Source: Bradyrhizobium sacchari
GTDB lineage: Bacteria > Pseudomonadota > Alphaproteobacteria > Rhizobiales > Xanthobacteraceae
Length of the DNA stretch: 64,000 bases
Reading direction: 5' to 3'
Assembly: GCF_002068095.1 (NCBI RefSeq)
Contig: NZ_LWIG01000052.1
Span: 152,967 to 216,966 of the forward strand
In this document: positions 61,177-64,000 of the stretch, in pieces
Layout of the letters: each line of letters opens with the position of its first letter
Position numbering within the stretch: the first letter of the stretch is position 1
The notes under the pieces: generated by a model
Seen by the model: the letters and a program-made list of their open reading frames with translations, nothing else
What the model was told of the DNA's origin: nothing
The model's database searches: none
Program-made: the position numbers and the translations under genes

Positions 61177-61691
61177 AAGCGATATCCTCTCAAGGCGATC
61201 TTCAACCTCATGTCCCGGCCAGCAATGACCGCCGGTTCCCCAACCGCCGCGCTACCTGCGCGGCCGGCAAGCCCGCTCAAAGCCTTGTCTTTCTGGGGTG
61301 CAGGGCTCGTCCAAAGCCGGCCGCCTGCATTCCCTGCCAAGATGTCAAAACTAAGGGGCCTTGACTCCAGGCCTTGACTTCGGGCTCCGGGCACGCCTGT
61401 CCACCCTTACCAGAGCCCGCCGATGGTTAATGCGGGGTTACCGCCGGCGCAATTGGCTGCGGGAAAGGCAGGCGGCGCAGGGGGATGGCGGCCTGGAGGC
61501 GGCAGCAGGCACGGGGCGGCGTGGTCGAGCAAGGTCGGTTCCCTCACCCTTGCGGGGAGGGAGCGCAGTGTGCGCCTTGGCCAACATCGCGCATCGCCAC
61601 GCCCTCGTACTCCCTCGGCGGGCGCAAGCTGATAGGGTCCGTTCGCGGACAACAACGTGCCGATATCACCGGCCAGCCCTGAGGACCCCCC
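61177..61691. promoter_or_regulatory. Divergent region between tolQ and ggt
   Basis: 515 bp with no credible ORF. It carries the tolQ and ggt promoters, a small palindrome CCCTCACCC / GGGGAGGG at about 61543-61562, and TTAA-N7-TTAC at 61427-61441, one base short of a CtrA box. The stretch 61290-61420 shows nothing recognisable. Confidence 0.45.
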
Positions 61692-63428
61692 ATGCCGAAA
61701 TCACAAACGAACGTGCGGTGGATGACCGCCGCGGTCGTATCGCTCTGCCTCGTCACATCCAGCCTTGGGCACGCCGCATCGATTGCGCCGGTCGCCGCGG
61801 AAAACGGCATGGTGGTGTCGGCACAGCATCTGGCGACACAGGTGGGCGTCGAGGTGCTCAAGCGCGGCGGCAATGCCGTCGATGCCGCTGTGGCCGTCGG
61901 TTATGCCCTTGCCGTCGTCTACCCGGCGGCCGGCAATCTCGGCGGTGGCGGCTTCATGACGATCCAGCTCGCCGACGGCCGCAAGACCTTCCTCGATTTC
62001 CGCGAGACGGCCCCAAAGGGGGCGACGGCCAATATGTATCTCGACAAGGACGGCAACGTCATCAAGGGCATCTCGACCAAGGGGCATCTGGCCGTGGGTG
62101 TGCCGGGGTCGGTCTCGGGTATGGAATATGCGCGTGAAAAATACGGCACCATGAAGCGCGCCGACCTGCTCGCTCCCGCGATCCAGCTCGCCGAACAGGG
62201 ATTTGTGCTCGACCAGGGCGACATCGACCTGCTGCGCACGGCAACCGACGATTTTAGGGACGACGCGGCATCCAGCGCCATCTTCCTCAACAACGGCCAG
62301 CCATTCGGCGTGGGCGACAGGCTGGTGCAGGCCGAGCTAGCGAAAACCCTGCGCGAGATCAGCAGCAAGGGCACCGACGGCTTCTATAAGGGCTGGGTCG
62401 GCAGCGCCATCGTGGCATCCAGCCAGGCCGGCAAAGGCCTGCTGACACAGGACGATCTCGACGGCTACAAGACGCGCGAGCTCGCACCTGTCGAATGCGA
62501 CTATCGCGGCTATCACGTGGTTTCCGCGCCGCCGCCGAGCTCGGGCGGCGTCATCATCTGCGAAATCCTGAATATCCTGGAAGGCTATCCGCTCAAGGAG
62601 CTGGGCTATCACTCCGCGGCTGCCATGCACGTGCAGATCGAAGCGATGCGGCACGCCTACGTGGACCGCAACAGCTATCTCGGCGATCCCGACTTCGTGA
62701 AGAATCCGCTCGACCGCCTGCTCGACAAGGCCTACGCGGCCAAGATCCGCGCCGTGATCGATCCGAACAAGGCCGGCGTGTCCAAGGAGATCAAGCCGGG
62801 CGTCGCGCCGCACGAGGGCAGCAACACCACGCATTATTCAATCGCGGACAAGGACGGCAACGCGGTGTCCGTCACGTACACGCTGAACGACTGGTTCGGC
62901 GCCAAGGTGACGGCGGCAAAGACCGGCGTACTGCTCAATGATGAAATGGATGACTTCACCGCCAAGATCGGCGTTCCGAACCTGTATGGCCTGGTGCAGG
63001 GTGAGGCCAACGCCATCGCGCCCGGCAAGCGGCCGCTCTCCTCAATGAGCCCGACCATCGTCAGCAAGGACGGCAAGCCCGTGATGGTGGTGGGCACGCC
63101 CGGCGGCAGCCGCATCATCACGGCCGTGCTGCAAACCATGATCAACGCCATCGACTACGGGATGAACGCGCAGGAAGCCGTCGACATGCCGCGCATCCAC
63201 CAGCAGTGGTTGCCCGACCTGACCAATGTCGAGAGCTACGCGCTGTCACCGGACACGCGCAAGATCCTGGAGGGCATGGGCCACAAATTCGGGCCACCGC
63301 AACCTGCGAACCATCTGGCGGTCATCATCGTCGGCGCGCCGTCGCTTGACGGCAAGCAGGTCGGCAACAATCGTTACTACGGTGCGAACGATCCGCGCCG
63401 CAATAGCGGGCTGGCGGCCGGGTATTGA
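61692..63428 (+). CDS. ggt: Gamma-glutamyltransferase
   Basis: A 578-residue periplasmic enzyme with a signal peptide (cut near SSLGHAASIA). It cleaves the gamma-glutamyl bond of glutathione. The precursor cuts itself before the catalytic Thr at about 379 (GSNTTHYSIADKDGNAVSVT), giving two subunits. Motifs ENGMVVSAQHLAT, GNAVDAAVAVGYALAV and LSSMSPTIV fit the family, and the length is normal. GAGGACC precedes the ATG. Its role may be glutathione salvage. Confidence 0.95.
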   Translation: MPKSQTNVRWMTAAVVSLCLVTSSLGHAASIAPVAAENGMVVSAQHLATQVGVEVLKRGGNAVDAAVAVGYALAVVYPAAGNLGGGGFMTIQLADGRKTFLDFRETAPKGATANMYLDKDGNVIKGISTKGHLAVGVPGSVSGMEYAREKYGTMKRADLLAPAIQLAEQGFVLDQGDIDLLRTATDDFRDDAASSAIFLNNGQPFGVGDRLVQAELAKTLREISSKGTDGFYKGWVGSAIVASSQAGKGLLTQDDLDGYKTRELAPVECDYRGYHVVSAPPPSSGGVIICEILNILEGYPLKELGYHSAAAMHVQIEAMRHAYVDRNSYLGDPDFVKNPLDRLLDKAYAAKIRAVIDPNKAGVSKEIKPGVAPHEGSNTTHYSIADKDGNAVSVTYTLNDWFGAKVTAAKTGVLLNDEMDDFTAKIGVPNLYGLVQGEANAIAPGKRPLSSMSPTIVSKDGKPVMVVGTPGGSRIITAVLQTMINAIDYGMNAQEAVDMPRIHQQWLPDLTNVESYALSPDTRKILEGMGHKFGPPQPANHLAVIIVGAPSLDGKQVGNNRYYGANDPRRNSGLAAGY

Positions 63429-63739
63429 GAGAGTGCGTAAGGTTGGTCAGCCCTGCAGATGCGCCAAGCGCATCTGCTCGGCGTAACCCACCTCGTTAAT
63501 CTCCGCGACGGCAGAAGCGTTGGGTTACACCAAGGGACTGCGCTCCGCGCAGCCCGGGGTTAACCCACGCCACCGGACTGCGGCGTGCGGCGAGATGGGC
63601 CTCGGCTTTGCCGCGCATCATCAAGAGAGGCGCTACGCTGCCGCCGGGACATGAGTGTTCTGCCCGCACCGTGTCACCGGAGGAACCTCCCCTCGCCGCC
63701 AAAATTGTCCCGAAAATCACTTTTAGCGAGGGCATTGCC
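63429..63739. other. Repeat-containing gap after ggt
   Basis: 311 bp. It contains GATGCGCC / AAGCGCATC hairpin arms (63457-63474), GTAACCCACC and GTTGGGTTAC arms (63483-63528) and CCAAGGGACTGCGCTCCGCG, typical of dispersed palindromes. The last 80 bp before the next gene should hold its promoter. Confidence 0.55.
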
Positions 63740-64000
63740 ATGAGCATCAACCCCAAGACGACCGCCGCCGTCGGCGATCATCCTCTCCACCCCATGATCA
63801 TCCCGTTCCCCGTGGCGTTCCTGGTCGGCGCGCCCATCGCCGACCTCGCCTTCATTGGAACCGGTGACGCTTTCTGGGCCAGGGCTGCCATGTGGCTGAT
63901 CGGCGCCGGCATCGTCATGGCGCTGGCGGCCGCCGCGGCCGGCTTTACCGATTTCCTGAGCGAGCCGCGCATCCGCCGTCTCAACGACGCCTGGTACCAC
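63740..64000 (+). CDS. DUF2231 membrane protein (partial, runs off the end)
   Basis: The first 87 residues of a protein that continues past the window. It starts MSINPKTTAAVGDHPLHPMI, and the HPLHP motif before a helix (IPFPVAFLVGAPIADLAFI) is the DUF2231 hallmark. A second helix follows (about 58-80), then FTDFLSEPRIRRLNDAW. GAGGG lies nine bases before the ATG. DUF2231 proteins are four-helix membrane proteins of unknown function. Confidence 0.85.
   Translation, partial: MSINPKTTAAVGDHPLHPMIIPFPVAFLVGAPIADLAFIGTGDAFWARAAMWLIGAGIVMALAAAAAGFTDFLSEPRIRRLNDAWYH

Noticed and set aside
61427..61441. Near-match to a CtrA box (TTAA-N7-TTAC) upstream of tolQ
   Set aside because: One mismatch and about 250 bp from the tolQ start. 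It is too weak to list as a site.

Overview
The window looks like a chromosomal segment of a Bradyrhizobium-type alphaproteobacterium (Nitrobacteraceae). The base composition is GC-rich with strongly GC-biased third codon positions. The gene set is typical of that group: three-part proton-translocating transhydrogenase, a 50-residue aa3 oxidase subunit IV, a BA14K protein, a DUF1036-pyruvate kinase pair, DUF2312 and DUF1244 proteins, and S21 with a Gly/Arg tail. The intergenic space is littered with short palindromic repeats. I see no rRNA, tRNA, CRISPR array, intact insertion sequence or prophage.

Layout. 0.1-4.6 kb: a polyamine-type ABC transporter (ATPase plus two permeases) downstream of glpD. 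4.7-11.1 kb: a PAS/GGDEF/EAL protein, an L-2-hydroxyglutarate oxidase-like flavoprotein, two divergent DUF465 genes (one only 59 aa), small unknowns and a GGDEF protein. 11.2-14.2 kb: purEK, aqpZ, rpsU. 14.4-16 kb: a TPR lipoprotein and a Pro/Ala-rich membrane protein. 16-19.8 kb: a ChaA-type exchanger with a cupin, a NhaD-type antiporter and a hydrolase. 19.8-23.2 kb: pntB-pntAb-pntAa and the oxidase subunit IV. 23.3-28.4 kb: a giant patatin-like membrane protein and an M3 peptidase. 28.5-34.4 kb: a sigma-54 response regulator (TacA-like), an L,D-transpeptidase and a DUF882 peptidoglycan protein. 34.6-41.6 kb: an adenylate cyclase/TPR protein, DUF2312, DUF1244, DUF1036, pyk, a TetR regulator and a PAP2 protein. 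41.9-48 kb: a lone Flp pilin, a GT-C-like membrane protein, a pseudogene patch, a LivK-like binding protein, BA14K, a hydrolase and a SnoaL-like protein. 48.5-61.2 kb: the cell-envelope locus ftsH, tilS, cpoB, pal, tolB, tolA, tolR, tolQ. Between pal and tolB lie a FeeM-type N-acyl amino acid synthase-like gene and a membrane GGDEF/EAL gene. 61.7-64 kb: gamma-glutamyltransferase and the start of a DUF2231 protein.

How things connect. The Tol-Pal genes work together in envelope constriction at division. The two genes inserted between tolB and pal belong to signalling families (acyl-amino acid synthesis and c-di-GMP). The gap in front of the FeeM-like gene holds a perfect TTAA-N7-TTAA motif, the CtrA box of alphaproteobacteria. 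The only other perfect copy I found lies about 60 bp upstream of the sigma-54 response regulator. This suggests cell-cycle control of both; it is inferred from motif and position only.

The second main observation concerns the repeats. Two families (A and B) share one hairpin architecture in which both stems differ in sequence but keep their pairing. Several copies have TA at their ends, and four genes (a GGDEF/EAL gene, a GGDEF gene, cpoB and tolB) use the TAG at a repeat edge as their stop codon. The repeats therefore look like a TA-targeted miniature element family shaped by selection on structure.
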